In this document: piece by piece, positions 51,202 to 60,686 of the stretch | Position numbering within the stretch: the first letter of the stretch is position 1 | Layout: each line of letters starts with the position of its first letter | NCBI GenBank assembly: GCA_028284225.1 | Contig: JANQSD010000019.1 | Location: 206,762 to 270,761, forward strand | DNA: 64,000 bases | From: Arenicellales bacterium | Lineage (GTDB): Bacteria > Pseudomonadota > Gammaproteobacteria > Arenicellales > JAHEKD01 | Reading direction: 5' to 3' | Position numbers and translations under genes: made by a program | The notes under the pieces: generated by a model | What the model was told of the DNA's origin: nothing | The model's input: the letters and a program-made list of their open reading frames with translations, nothing else | Database searches by the model: none

Positions 51202-52568
51202 CCTTTAATAGTATAAATTTTCATCGGTTTCGAGCGTCCACGCAGACTATGCTCGGTAACCAATTGATAACTAAATTTATCTCCGGCGGCAATTTTAGTT
51301 TTTTCCGACAATAACAAGCGTGTATTAAATTCCTTATTTAATTGTTCCAGTCGTGAAGCGATATTTACATCGTCACCGTGCACCGTATAGTTCAAACGCT
51401 CTGGAATTCCAACTAAACCACCTGTTACTTCACCGGTATTAATGCCAATTCGAACAGAAAGTTTTACTCCGGAAAAATCCATTGTTTCTAGTGTGCGTAA
51501 AATTTCAAGGCCGGCAAGAATAGCATTTTGCGCGTGCTGCGGGTTTTGTTTGGGGATATTGAAACTGGCTAATATCGCATCTCCCTGAAATTGATTAATC
51601 ACCCCACCATGCTTATGAATAGGTTGTGCGGCGACGGCAAAATATGAATTTAAAGTCATGACCAGTTGTTGGGGAGTCATTGTTTCACTGATTGATGTAA
51701 ATGCTTCCAGGTCAATGAACAAAATGCTGCATTCGCCGGTTTCTGTATAGTTTAAATCAGGCTCATGCGAGTCATATTTTATTTGTTGTGCAATCACATC
51801 GGGCACGAAACGGGATAAATCCTCAGCGGCCACATTGCTTTGCACAGCTTCTTTCAACAATCGCTGCCCCCTGGCAATGACTGCTGCAAGGATTGCTGTA
51901 ACGACAATAATCGAAATCACCTTATCCCATTCAGCACCGATTAGAATTTTATTACTGGTCAGGTATTCAACATAATCACGGGTGATATTTTCCATGCCGG
52001 TTTTGGAGATTGCGTAATAAGACATAGTCAACCAGCCTATAGCAGCTGTTAATCCTGCAAACACCACAAATCCAGGTTCAAACCTAAGGGCTCTTAAAGT
52101 TATGAATATAAACACATATAACAGTGTCGGTGCTTTCAAATAGAAAGATGCAGGTTGTTCATATTGGATGTGGAAACTCCAAATCAGGCCGAATAACAAG
52201 GCCATATCGACGACGATTGAGATAATCAAAAAAGCAAAGTTGAGCTTGTTTTTGTAACTCAAGTACAGTCTTATCAGCGTAAAAACCAAATAAGCGCCCA
52301 AAAACCAGGGCACTGGTGCAAACATGGTTGATTCGGAAAATGTTTTTGGCGAAATTGCATATAAAATCGAAAAAGCCAGCACAATACTGAGTTGTGCCCA
52401 ACCGATAATCCTTTCACTGGCCTGCTGCTGGGCGTTAATATTTTCAGTTATCCGCTTGGGGATATCCTTGACAGCGGGCTTGCCGGCCAGCCAGTTGTGC
52501 GCACTGAGTAGCTTTTGAAACAGATTTCTCAACTTGATTAGTTGTAAATTATTAATTTTTTCAGACAT
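51198..52568 (-). CDS. Membrane-bound class III adenylate/guanylate cyclase
   Basis: A 456-residue protein. The N-terminal ~250 residues contain about six hydrophobic helices (for example WAQLSIVLAFSILYAI, VPWFLGAYLVFTLIRLY and ISIIVVTAILAAVIARG). The C-terminal catalytic domain has metal-binding Asp in CSILFIDLEAFTSISE and FQGDAILASF, then VRIGINTGEVTGGLVG and the transition-state Asn/Arg segment VNIASRLEQLN. A product of cAMP is likely but the substrate-specifying residues were not confirmed. Two genes away lies a cNMP-binding protein. It is convergent with mobB and divergent from the MurG-like genes. Confidence 0.9.
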   Translation of the reverse strand: MSEKINNLQLIKLRNLFQKLLSAHNWLAGKPAVKDIPKRITENINAQQQASERIIGWAQLSIVLAFSILYAISPKTFSESTMFAPVPWFLGAYLVFTLIRLYLSYKNKLNFAFLIISIVVDMALLFGLIWSFHIQYEQPASFYLKAPTLLYVFIFITLRALRFEPGFVVFAGLTAAIGWLTMSYYAISKTGMENITRDYVEYLTSNKILIGAEWDKVISIIVVTAILAAVIARGQRLLKEAVQSNVAAEDLSRFVPDVIAQQIKYDSHEPDLNYTETGECSILFIDLEAFTSISETMTPQQLVMTLNSYFAVAAQPIHKHGGVINQFQGDAILASFNIPKQNPQHAQNAILAGLEILRTLETMDFSGVKLSVRIGINTGEVTGGLVGIPERLNYTVHGDDVNIASRLEQLNKEFNTRLLLSEKTKIAAGDKFSYQLVTEHSLRGRSKPMKIYTIKG

Positions 52569-52577
52569 TATTATTTT

Positions 52578-52633
52578 AACCCGGAATACGCATTAGGTTT
52601 TATTAAGACTATTGCTAATGCATATTTCGGGTT
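52578..52633. repeat. Palindromic element, second copy of dispersed repeat
   Basis: AACCCGGAATACGCATTAG (52578-52596) is mirrored by sequence whose reverse complement is AACCCGAAATATGCATTAG (52615-52633), with 17 of 19 positions matching. Its ends match the repeat at 31697-31874. It lies in the region between the cyclase and the first MurG-like gene and could form a hairpin in either transcript. Confidence 0.6.
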
Positions 52634-52675
52634 TACTACAGATAAGTTACCATACGGTTTTTAGCCAAATATTAA

Positions 52676-53866
52676 ATGACGCAATATTTAGACAGGTTAC
52701 AGGACGCGAAAGTTCTGATTTATAGCCACGATAGTTTTGGGCTTGGTCACTTGCGCCGTTGCCGTGCAATAGCGCACTCGTTAGTCGATGCCTATAAAGG
52801 TTTGTCGGTGTTGATTCTTTCCGGTTCCCCGATTATTAGTCAATTTGATTTTAAAGCTCGGGTGGACTTTGTTCGTATTCCCGGGGTGGTTAAATTACGC
52901 GATGGTGATTACACCTCATTGGGTTTGCATATCGATTTGGACCAGACACTGGCGATTCGTTCGTCTATTATTCAACATACTGCAGAAATTTACTCCCCTG
53001 ATATATTTTTAGTCGATAAAGAACCGTTGGGGCTGCGTGGTGAGGTCGCACAAACCCTTAGAGTATTGAAATTGCGCGGAACCACCAATATCCTTGGTCT
53101 GCGTGACGTCATGGATGAATCTGAGGCTCTGCAGGCTGAGTGGCAACGTAAAGAAGTATTACCTGCTTTAAACAAACTCTATGATGAGATCTGGGTTTAC
53201 GGTAGTGAATCAATAGTCAATCCTATTCAGGGCATTGATTTGCCTGCAGCAACACGCAAAAAAATGCGTTATTTAGGTTACTTAAAGCGCCAATTACCGA
53301 CTACGTCATATCTGCCAAGAGAATATCGCAACCAACCCTATATTCTAATCACCACAGGTGGCGGTGGTGATGGCGAGCAACTTGTTGATTGGGTTGTTCG
53401 TGCCTATGAACAGACTGATGAAGATGAGATATTGCCGGGGTTGATCGTGCTTGGTCCGTTCATGTCGAATATGGCACAAAGAGAATTTCAACAACGCATA
53501 CAAAAGATCAAAAACCTGAAAGTTAAAACTTTTGACAGTTACCTCGAAGTTTTAATGGCCAATGCCGAAGGAGTAGTCGCAATGGGTGGATACAATACTT
53601 TTTGTGAAATACTTTCGTTCGACAAAAAAGCGGTGTTGGTTCCTCGTGAAGTGCCGCGTCTGGAGCAATATATTCGTGTTGAATTCGCCGCCGAACAACA
53701 ACTTGTTTCAATGCTTAAATACAGTGATTACCAAACGACAGAGTTGATGGTGCAAGCATTAAAAGCATTACCAAACCAGCCTTTACCCTCAAAATTCGGT
53801 GGGACAGAATTACTTAATGGACTAGGTAAAATTAATCAACGAGTCGCTGCATTAATAAAACAATGA
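52676..53866 (+). CDS. MurG-like glycosyltransferase 1
   Basis: A 396-residue GT-B fold protein. The N-terminal VLIYSHDSFGLGHLRRCRAIAHSL corresponds to the acceptor-side glycine-rich loop of MurG-like enzymes. The C-terminal nucleotide-sugar site has ITTGGGGDGEQL and AMGGYNTFCEILSFDKKAVLVPR. It is probably cytoplasmic or membrane-peripheral. The substrate is not known; such paired genes occur in uncharacterised polysaccharide loci. The stop overlaps the next gene by four bases. Confidence 0.82.
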   Translation: MTQYLDRLQDAKVLIYSHDSFGLGHLRRCRAIAHSLVDAYKGLSVLILSGSPIISQFDFKARVDFVRIPGVVKLRDGDYTSLGLHIDLDQTLAIRSSIIQHTAEIYSPDIFLVDKEPLGLRGEVAQTLRVLKLRGTTNILGLRDVMDESEALQAEWQRKEVLPALNKLYDEIWVYGSESIVNPIQGIDLPAATRKKMRYLGYLKRQLPTTSYLPREYRNQPYILITTGGGGDGEQLVDWVVRAYEQTDEDEILPGLIVLGPFMSNMAQREFQQRIQKIKNLKVKTFDSYLEVLMANAEGVVAMGGYNTFCEILSFDKKAVLVPREVPRLEQYIRVEFAAEQQLVSMLKYSDYQTTELMVQALKALPNQPLPSKFGGTELLNGLGKINQRVAALIKQ

Positions 53867-55020
53867 CCAAAATCCTTGTTTATGTTCAACATCTGTTGGG
53901 AATTGGACATCTGCACCGCACGGCTTTAATCACATCTGCTCTGGGCGATAACGGTTTCGATGTCACCGTCGTCAGCGGCGGTATACCAGAAGCACAAGTT
54001 GATTTTGGTCGTTGCAGATTAGTGCAATTAGCTGCAATTAAAACTGATGCTCAGTTTTCGAATTTGTATGATGAAAACGGTGAAATCGTCACTGACGAGT
54101 TTAAGCAACAAAGATGTGAAAAATTAATTTCTCTTTATAGAGAAATTAAACCCGATGTACTTTTAATCGAAACCTATCCTTTTGGGCGCAGGCAAATGCG
54201 CTTTGAACTATTGCCTTTATTAAAACAAGTTGAGAATGAACATTCACGCAAACCGCTGGTGGCTTGCTCTATTCGGGATGTTATACAACCTAAATCTAAG
54301 CCGAAGCGTATCGCTGAAATTGTTGATATTATCCAACGCTATTTTGATCTGGTGTTGGTGCATGGTGATGCCTCGTTTATTCCATTCGAGCGAAGCTTCC
54401 CACAGGCAGTAGAGTTTAAAGAAAAATTGTTCTATACCGGTTATGTTGCAAAGTCATTGAGTGTGGTAAAGAAGTCATCGATAGACAATATTATATTGGT
54501 ATCGGCAGGCGGAGGTTCTGTAGGGCAGAAACTGTATCAAACAGCTATCAATGCAGCTAACTCATCATCCGGGAGGTCGTATCAATGGCATGTTTTGGTA
54601 GGAAATAATATTTCTGATCAAGCGTTTAATAAGTTACAAGAACAACGATCAAATAACTTAGTGATTGAACGAAATCGAAGCGGTAGCGATTTTATTGAGT
54701 TGCTGGCAAACAGCACGATCTCTATTTCCCAGGCAGGTTATAACACCATTATGGATATTCTTGTCACCCAGGTAAGCGCTATTGTTATTCCGTTTGAAGG
54801 TGTAGCCGAACAGGAACAAATCAATCGTGCTAATGCTCTTAAGGAAAAGGGAGTACTAACTATTTTGAGAGAAAATGAGTTGTCAGAATCAGCACTGTTG
54901 AAGGTAATATCCGGATTGCAGCAAAATACTGATAAATCAAATATTTCAATTAAAATGGACGGAGCAGCACAAACAACAAGTTTGATGAAACATATTTCAT
55001 TAAATAAAACAATGACTTAA
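53863..55020 (+). CDS. MurG-like glycosyltransferase 2
   Basis: A 385-residue paralogue of the preceding gene. The N terminus is ILVYVQHLLGIGHLHRTALITSAL and the C-terminal donor-site sequence is ISQAGYNTIMDILVTQVSAIVIPF with LVSAGGGSVGQKLY before it. Coupled by a four-base overlap (ATGA) to its partner, it may build a disaccharide or work as a heterodimer. It is noticeably more AT-rich at its end. A 55-base gap follows before the cNMP-binding protein. Confidence 0.82.
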   Translation: MTKILVYVQHLLGIGHLHRTALITSALGDNGFDVTVVSGGIPEAQVDFGRCRLVQLAAIKTDAQFSNLYDENGEIVTDEFKQQRCEKLISLYREIKPDVLLIETYPFGRRQMRFELLPLLKQVENEHSRKPLVACSIRDVIQPKSKPKRIAEIVDIIQRYFDLVLVHGDASFIPFERSFPQAVEFKEKLFYTGYVAKSLSVVKKSSIDNIILVSAGGGSVGQKLYQTAINAANSSSGRSYQWHVLVGNNISDQAFNKLQEQRSNNLVIERNRSGSDFIELLANSTISISQAGYNTIMDILVTQVSAIVIPFEGVAEQEQINRANALKEKGVLTILRENELSESALLKVISGLQQNTDKSNISIKMDGAAQTTSLMKHISLNKTMT

Positions 55021-55075
55021 ATAACACACTGAACTATTTCATTTATTTTGATAACATCGATGGTACAGATGATCA

Positions 55076-55552
55076 TTGAGGCCAAAACTGTTGGATGTAT
55101 TTGAAGAAGCCAAGCAGTTAAGTCGCGTGCCGCTTTTTTCAAAGCTGGACGCATCAAAGCTTAAACTTATCGCTTTTACCAGCGAGCAGCTTAGCTTGTC
55201 TGATGGTGACTATTTGTTTCATTTAAATGATCCATCTGACTCAATCTTCTTAATCTTGGAAGGGGTTTTGGAGGTTGTTGTAGAACATGAAGATGGCCGC
55301 ATAGATGTGATTGTTCAAAGGGGTAAAAATGAAATTATTGGTGAAATGGGGGTGATATCAAATGCACCGCGGTCTGCCACAATTCGTGCTGCAGGTGCTG
55401 CTACGGTATTGCGTATAGAGGCCGATGCTTTCATGAATTTGTTATCAGAAAACCCGAGCATGTCATTGTATGTGATGCGCGAGTTAAGTGATCGGTTGAA
55501 TAAATCACATAGACGCGAAGTTAAAACACTAGAAAAAGAAATACGACATTAA
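55076..55552 (+). CDS. Single-domain cyclic nucleotide-binding protein
   Basis: A 158-residue protein consisting of one Crp-like cNMP-binding domain without a DNA-binding domain. The phosphate-binding cassette is GEMGVISNAPRSATIRA, with the Glu and Arg needed to hold cyclic nucleotide both present. It may modulate a partner enzyme or the glycosyltransferases upstream. A class III cyclase is encoded 2.5 kb upstream. The start appears to be TTG 55076; no ribosome site is evident. Confidence 0.85.
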   Translation: MRPKLLDVFEEAKQLSRVPLFSKLDASKLKLIAFTSEQLSLSDGDYLFHLNDPSDSIFLILEGVLEVVVEHEDGRIDVIVQRGKNEIIGEMGVISNAPRSATIRAAGAATVLRIEADAFMNLLSENPSMSLYVMRELSDRLNKSHRREVKTLEKEIRH

Positions 55553-56194
55553 TTGATAAAACTAAAAGATAGATTTGTTTCTCTATGGCAGCGCCATGCA
55601 TATATTGACAGTGGCGACAAAGCCAAGGATGTTTTTGACCAGCTGGTTGTGATGTACAGCGAAAAATGGCGCAGTTATCATAATACCGAGCACATTGATG
55701 CAAGTATCGGTTACTTTGATATTTGTAAAGATTCTGCTGATTTTCCTGATGCAATAGAGTTTGCCATCTGGTTCCACGACTGTATTTATGTTTTAGGTGC
55801 AGCCGATAATGAAGCACGAAGCCGAGACTGGTTTCTTGAGCAAACACAAGGCTATCTTGTTCCTGCGCTACGACAGGCCGTTGACCTATTAATCATGGAT
55901 ACCTGTCACATCGATGTGCCACTTACGCCTGATGGTAAATTAATCGCAGACATTGATTTAACTAGCTTCGGTTTGTCCTGGGAAGATTACATGAAAGACA
56001 GTCTGGCAGTGCAAAGTGAGTTTCCGCCGCAGACCGCTGATACGGTTGCCAATGGCAAAAGAGCTTTTTTGAATAACTTGATTAAAGATGGTCAGGTTTA
56101 TTATTCTGATTATTATCTTGAGCATTATGAGCCCAAAGCACAAGAGAATGTACAACGTCATCTTGAACTGTTAGACCAGCGTCGACAACAATAA
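55553..56194 (+). CDS. HD-superfamily metal-dependent hydrolase (COG4339-like)
   Basis: A 213-residue soluble protein. Metal ligands are visible: His in WRSYHNTEHI, the HD pair in IWFHDCIYV, and Asp in ADIDLTSFG. It resembles predicted HD phosphohydrolases (COG4339), whose substrates are unknown. It starts at TTG 55553, immediately after the stop of the cNMP-binding protein gene (no gap), so the two are probably co-translated. A nucleotide-based substrate is an inference from that link. Confidence 0.82.
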   Translation: MIKLKDRFVSLWQRHAYIDSGDKAKDVFDQLVVMYSEKWRSYHNTEHIDASIGYFDICKDSADFPDAIEFAIWFHDCIYVLGAADNEARSRDWFLEQTQGYLVPALRQAVDLLIMDTCHIDVPLTPDGKLIADIDLTSFGLSWEDYMKDSLAVQSEFPPQTADTVANGKRAFLNNLIKDGQVYYSDYYLEHYEPKAQENVQRHLELLDQRRQQ

Positions 56195-56216
56195 ATCCAA
56201 CTAACCCCTCAGTAAT

Positions 56217-57056
56217 TTATTTTTGGCCGTGTCCATCGACTAGTTTATCTAACCAAGTCCAGGCCTGGGTTGAGCCGGTATCAGAAACTAAATAAACATT
56301 GCGTTTAAATTCCTTGGCTTTAGTGACGGTATGCAATCTTTTATTTATCAAATGTTCATGGATTAAGTGTTCAGGCAAATATGCAGAACCACTGTTTTCT
56401 AATAAATAATCAAGTGCCCATGCTGCAGAATTGAGCACAGTCATCGGTGTATCACCATCGGGATAAGTTGCGGCATGGTTGCGCCTGAATTCTTCACCAT
56501 AGTCAACATAAACATATGCCGGATCCCAGCGCATGAGCTTGCGTCTTTTAGTTGAAACTAAAATCAATCGTTCACGATGTAAAATCTTTGCCGTCCAGTT
56601 TTCCTGTAATGTTGGTGAATAGCAAATGGCGGCGTCAATTAGGCCCGTATTCAGCCAACGAGTTAAGCTATCTTGTTCTCCCTGCCAGATTGATAATGCG
56701 GCATTCGGTTCATTGTTTCGAACCTGTTGAAAAAAAGTCTTGGCCAAGCCTGTCCAAAGTTCTGGATGACAACCAAAGTTGCACACATATTTCACTTTAT
56801 TCGGTAAAGCCGTTTCCTGCTTTGCCTGTCGCCACAAGTCCGTCATTAACGTCGCATAACGTTCAAACTTAAACCCGGCAGAAGTAAGCTCTGCGCCGCT
56901 TTTTTTTCGGTGAAACAGCGTTTGACCTAACTCTTGTTCTAATGCATTAAGCCGGGCGGACACTGTAGATTGAGTAACGTTGAGCTTGTTTGCCGCATGA
57001 TTGAGATTGCGAGTTTCGATGATGGTCAGGAATGTTTTGAGTGTTTGCTGGTTCAT
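56217..57056 (-). CDS. LysR-type transcriptional regulator
   Basis: A 279-residue regulator. The helix-turn-helix is at the N terminus (FLTIIETRNLNHAANKLNVTQSTVSARLNALEQELGQTLF), followed by a LysR substrate-binding domain. ATG 57056 is preferred over an upstream in-frame ATG at 57092. It is divergent from the LLM oxidoreductase gene. An inverted repeat CGAAT/ATTCG with 15-base spacing at 57077-57101 in the shared region is a candidate binding site. It likely controls the LLM/hydrolase pair. Confidence 0.9.
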   Translation of the reverse strand: MNQQTLKTFLTIIETRNLNHAANKLNVTQSTVSARLNALEQELGQTLFHRKKSGAELTSAGFKFERYATLMTDLWRQAKQETALPNKVKYVCNFGCHPELWTGLAKTFFQQVRNNEPNAALSIWQGEQDSLTRWLNTGLIDAAICYSPTLQENWTAKILHRERLILVSTKRRKLMRWDPAYVYVDYGEEFRRNHAATYPDGDTPMTVLNSAAWALDYLLENSGSAYLPEHLIHEHLINKRLHTVTKAKEFKRNVYLVSDTGSTQAWTWLDKLVDGHGQK

Positions 57057-57076
57057 TTTAGAAAGTTCAAAAATAT

Positions 57077-57101
57077 CGAATATATTATACAAAATAATTC
57101 G
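57077..57101. promoter_or_regulatory. Candidate LysR operator
   Basis: CGAAT (57077-57081) and ATTCG (57097-57101) form an interrupted palindrome in an AT-rich stretch between the divergent LysR and LLM genes. The arms are short, so this is tentative. Confidence 0.3.
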
Positions 57102-57162
57102 TTTGTTAATTTATTCTGCATAGGGCATCATTTTCCTAGTCAATGTTGCTCAGGGGAAAGCG

Positions 57163-58194
57163 ATGAAATTCAGTATTCAACTGTCAGCCTATTTTCCGGA
57201 TAAGGCTTATGGCGGGGATCGGATTTACCAGGACATGATTGACCAGGCGGTTTTGGCTGACCAGCTCGGCTATGATGCTGTTTCTATCACTGAGCACCAT
57301 TTGATTAATATTCTGATGATGCCTGCTCCCTTGCAGTTTGCAGTCAAGCTTGCCAGTGCTACTGAAAAAATAAAGATCATGACGTCAGTAGTGGTGTTGC
57401 CGTTACACGATATGCGTACTTATGCGGGTGAGGTAATCTGCGCAGATATATTCACTCAGCAAAGACTGATGTTGGGTGTGGGTCGTGGAGCATTCGGTTT
57501 CGAGATGCAACGGCTTGGTGCACCTCTTGAGATTACTCAGGAAAAATTCAACGAATCATTAGATGTTTTGCAGGCATTGTTGAACGAGGAAGAAGTTTAT
57601 TGGGACGGTAAATATTATCAGTTTGATCCCATTACAATCATGCCCAGGCCGGTGCGTCAAGTTCCGATCATGATGGCGGTTATGAATCCAGAAGGTATTT
57701 ATCATTGTACTAAGCGCGGCTTTCATATCCAAACTACGCCGCTGGCAGGTAATCATCAGTTGATGATTGATCAAGTGGATGCATTTAATCGTGGCAAAGA
57801 GGACCTGGGCGATAAAGGTAAAGAGTTAACTTTATCGCTGTCAAGAGTGACCTTTTTAGCACGCAATCAAATTGACCAGCGGCGTAAGGTTGAGCAGGCC
57901 CATGATTATTACAGCCGTTTCGATAATGTTTTTACCGGCCCGGGAATTGTTGAGAGCGGGATGATAAAGCCACTGCCCAGAAAAATGACCATAGAGCAAA
58001 CGGCCGAGAACTTGACCATATGCACAGCGCAAGAAATGGTCGATAAGCTGAGTCTTTATGCCAATGCCGGAGTAGACAGGATGATCTTGAATGTGAATTT
58101 TGGCATGAGCCAAAGTGAAACATTAGAAACTATTGAGCAATTTGCTCAACAAGTCATGCCATATTTTTCAGCGGGTGCAACAGCGGCTGCCTAG
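57163..58194 (+). CDS. LLM class flavin-dependent oxidoreductase
   Basis: A 343-residue bacterial-luciferase-like monooxygenase that would use reduced flavin and O2. Typical sequences: GYDAVSITEHHLINILMMPAP at the N terminus, LMLGVGRGAFGFEMQRLG (flavin-phosphate region) and PVRQVPIMMAVMNPEG. The substrate is unknown. ATG 57163 has AGGGGA seven bases upstream. It is followed after 14 bases by an alpha/beta hydrolase gene; such pairs often open and hydrolyse an aromatic or ester-containing carbon source. Confidence 0.9.
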   Translation: MKFSIQLSAYFPDKAYGGDRIYQDMIDQAVLADQLGYDAVSITEHHLINILMMPAPLQFAVKLASATEKIKIMTSVVVLPLHDMRTYAGEVICADIFTQQRLMLGVGRGAFGFEMQRLGAPLEITQEKFNESLDVLQALLNEEEVYWDGKYYQFDPITIMPRPVRQVPIMMAVMNPEGIYHCTKRGFHIQTTPLAGNHQLMIDQVDAFNRGKEDLGDKGKELTLSLSRVTFLARNQIDQRRKVEQAHDYYSRFDNVFTGPGIVESGMIKPLPRKMTIEQTAENLTICTAQEMVDKLSLYANAGVDRMILNVNFGMSQSETLETIEQFAQQVMPYFSAGATAAA

Positions 58195-58208
58195 TTGTGT
58201 AGACAATC

Positions 58209-58988
58209 ATGACTGTAGCAATTGATTGTGCATATACGGTTCAAGGTAAGGGAGAGCCTTTATTCTTGATTCACGGTATAGGAGCAGCGCGTGATGCCTG
58301 GCGTTTCATGGTTCCTAAACTGACTCAGCACTTTACCGTCATTACCTATGACCTGCGAGGTCATGGTGAGTCGTCACTAGCTTCGAATGAGTTTGGCTTA
58401 AATGAACTCGTGGCTGATCTGGAACGGGTTAGAGAGCGAACGGGCTTTGGGCAAGCGCATTTCGCCGGTCATTCATTAGGGGGTATGATCGGCCCGGCTT
58501 ATGCTCGAAAATATCCGCAGCGGGTGCTTTCATTAGGCTTGCTGTCAACTGCGGCGGGTCGCACCGATGAGGACAGCACCAAGGTTTGGTCAGTGGTTAA
58601 GGCCATGGAGGCTAAAGGTATCCCCCAAGTTTTAGAGACATTAGTGGATCGATGGTTTACCGATAATTTTATTGCAGCACAGCCAGAGATTATTCAACGG
58701 CGCCTTGATCAGGTGGTGAATACAAATCCCGAGGTTTTTTTGAACGTATTTCGGATTTATGCGAGTACTGAAATGATGCCCTGGTTAAATGAAATAAACG
58801 TTCCCTGTCTGGTGTTAACGGGTGAAAATGATGGTGGTTGTAATCCAAGGCTTAATCGATTGATCGCTCAAGCCTTGCCGAATTCACAGCTTGTTATTTT
58901 GCCGGAATACAAGCATTCAATATTGCTGGAAGCGGGTGATCAAGTCAGCGATTACATAATCAAGTTTATTTCTTCACTCAAGATTTAA
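58209..58988 (+). CDS. Alpha/beta-fold hydrolase
   Basis: A 259-residue hydrolase. It has the oxyanion-hole segment LIHGIGAARDAW, strand 4 YDLRGHGES, the nucleophile elbow GHSLGG (Ser near residue 93) and the late catalytic residues in LTGENDGGCN and YKHSILLE. The pattern is that of 3-oxoadipate-enol-lactonase or C-C hydrolases, but the precise reaction cannot be determined. It is probably in one transcript with the LLM enzyme. Its stop overlaps that of the convergent phosphatase gene by 11 bases. Confidence 0.88.
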   Translation: MTVAIDCAYTVQGKGEPLFLIHGIGAARDAWRFMVPKLTQHFTVITYDLRGHGESSLASNEFGLNELVADLERVRERTGFGQAHFAGHSLGGMIGPAYARKYPQRVLSLGLLSTAAGRTDEDSTKVWSVVKAMEAKGIPQVLETLVDRWFTDNFIAAQPEIIQRRLDQVVNTNPEVFLNVFRIYASTEMMPWLNEINVPCLVLTGENDGGCNPRLNRLIAQALPNSQLVILPEYKHSILLEAGDQVSDYIIKFISSLKI

Positions 58989-59553
58989 TAAGCTGATGGT
59001 CACGGAGATAGGATAATTCACAGCCACGCCAGATAAACTCATAAGCATGATTATGAGTGATATTGATCTGGTGATCAGATTTCATGTCCCACTCGGTAGC
59101 CAGGCTTAGCGCCGCCCGAATAACCCCGCGATGTGTGACTGCGCCGATACGCTGATAGGGTTGATCAAGGCATTCAAGCCAATGTTTTAATCGAGTTCTG
59201 ACCTGGCGCGGCGATTCACCACCAGGCGGGCACAAATCAAGACCCTGGCCATCAAGCCGCTTAACCAGCTTCGGATGTTCTTGTCTGATTTGTTTCAGTG
59301 TCCGACCTTCCCATTCACCCCAATTGGCTTCGATTAATTCCGGTACAATGGTTCTGGGCTTAAGTTGATGAATGTCGGCGGTTTGAATTGCACGTTGGAG
59401 TGGACTGATAAACCAATGTTCAACATCAGCGGGTATTTTCCATTTTGATACTTGATCGATGCCATCGTCTGATAGCGGGGTATCAGTATGACCCTGATAT
59501 TTTTTGAGCTTGTTCCATTCGGTTTCACCATGGCGTATAAAAAAGATGTTCAC
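58978..59553 (-). CDS. Histidine phosphatase family protein
   Basis: A 191-residue phosphatase of the phosphoglycerate-mutase/SixA superfamily. The catalytic His is in IRHGETEWN, the second Arg in SPLQRAIQTA, with IEANWGEWEGRTL and VTHRGVIRAAL. Substrates for this family range from sugar phosphates to CobC-type nucleotides. It is the last gene of a minus-strand group with two glycosyltransferases; its start overlaps the upstream GT stop by four bases, suggesting a role in the same pathway. Confidence 0.88.
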   Translation of the reverse strand: MNIFFIRHGETEWNKLKKYQGHTDTPLSDDGIDQVSKWKIPADVEHWFISPLQRAIQTADIHQLKPRTIVPELIEANWGEWEGRTLKQIRQEHPKLVKRLDGQGLDLCPPGGESPRQVRTRLKHWLECLDQPYQRIGAVTHRGVIRAALSLATEWDMKSDHQINITHNHAYEFIWRGCELSYLRDHQLIKS

Positions 59554-60686
59554 TGCTTAACTGACCCAATAACTTTATTTAAAATTTGATTTAGTTTTTT
59601 TGAGGCTGATTCAAATGAATGCTCATTGTTGAATTTATGTTTGGCATTTCGTGCTAATTGTAATCTCAATTCTTCATCCTCAATCAATCGTTCAACAGCA
59701 TGTTTAAATTCTTCAGGAGACTGTGAGTCGGTCACGAATCCTGTTTTGCTGTGTTCTACAATGCTGCCAACACCTCCGAAATTTTGTGCCACTACGGGCA
59801 GGCCACAAGCCTGGGCTTCAAGCAAGGCAAGACCATAGGCTTCATTGACTGCAGGCCAAGTAAATAAATCACTTACTGATAGCCATTTGACTATATCCCT
59901 TTGCTCCAGTTTGCCTAGGAAGATACAGCGTTGATCAATGACAGAAAAATAGTGTTTGATTTTTACAGATGCTTCGCCATCGCCAATCACCAGCAAGTGC
60001 CACAGACGTGCCTTAGTAGTAGCTAGAACATCGGCTAGCTGCTTATAAGAAGCCTGCTTATCGCCTTTACGCATCATCGCTACGGCGATTAACCAGCATT
60101 TATTGGTATCAAGCTTATATTTGCCAGCTAATTGTTTTCGTTGAGTTTGGTGATTTTCTACTGCTACGGGTAAGGGTTCTAGAAAGGGTTTGATTAATTC
60201 AATAGTTTGATCATGCTTGATCAATGGTTGAATGCATTCACTGTCAACGGGATTTAGTGAAATGATGGCGGTGGCAGATTGGATGCACTTTAATGTCTGT
60301 ATATGCCCATTGTGCCAGAGACCATTTTCTTGCTTGGGTGCAAATGAGGCTTCGGCGATGATATATGGAACCGATAAGAGTTTTGCTAACTCTACGCCAA
60401 TCCAGTCCGGTGCTTTGTGGTAGACATGGTAAGTAAAAATTAAATCCGGTGCAGGATGTTTTGAATAATTTGTTTTAAGTCTGGCCACTTCATTTTTTGC
60501 CTCAGACTGAATCAGCAATTGAGATTCTTCATCTCCTGTTCCTTGCCAGCTGCGTAATTCAGAGATCAATTCAACCTTATGCCCCAGTGCTTTGAGTGCC
60601 TTAATAAATAATCTTGCTATGGCACGATCCCCTGAAGGGGTTTCATCGTTAGGGGATTTCAATGGAGCATAAAAACCAATTCGCAT
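59550..60686 (-). CDS. GT4 family glycosyltransferase
   Basis: A 378-residue GT-B retaining transferase. The N-terminal glycine-rich region is IGFYAPLKSPNDETPSGDRAIARLF and the donor-site EX7E motif is NEAYGLALLEAQACGLPVVA. It resembles the PelF/mannosyltransferase branch only loosely. Acceptor and sugar are unknown. It overlaps the upstream GT by one base (TAATG) and the phosphatase by four, forming a tight three-gene minus-strand group. No membrane helices are evident. Confidence 0.87.
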   Translation of the reverse strand: MRIGFYAPLKSPNDETPSGDRAIARLFIKALKALGHKVELISELRSWQGTGDEESQLLIQSEAKNEVARLKTNYSKHPAPDLIFTYHVYHKAPDWIGVELAKLLSVPYIIAEASFAPKQENGLWHNGHIQTLKCIQSATAIISLNPVDSECIQPLIKHDQTIELIKPFLEPLPVAVENHQTQRKQLAGKYKLDTNKCWLIAVAMMRKGDKQASYKQLADVLATTKARLWHLLVIGDGEASVKIKHYFSVIDQRCIFLGKLEQRDIVKWLSVSDLFTWPAVNEAYGLALLEAQACGLPVVAQNFGGVGSIVEHSKTGFVTDSQSPEEFKHAVERLIEDEELRLQLARNAKHKFNNEHSFESASKKLNQILNKVIGSVKQ

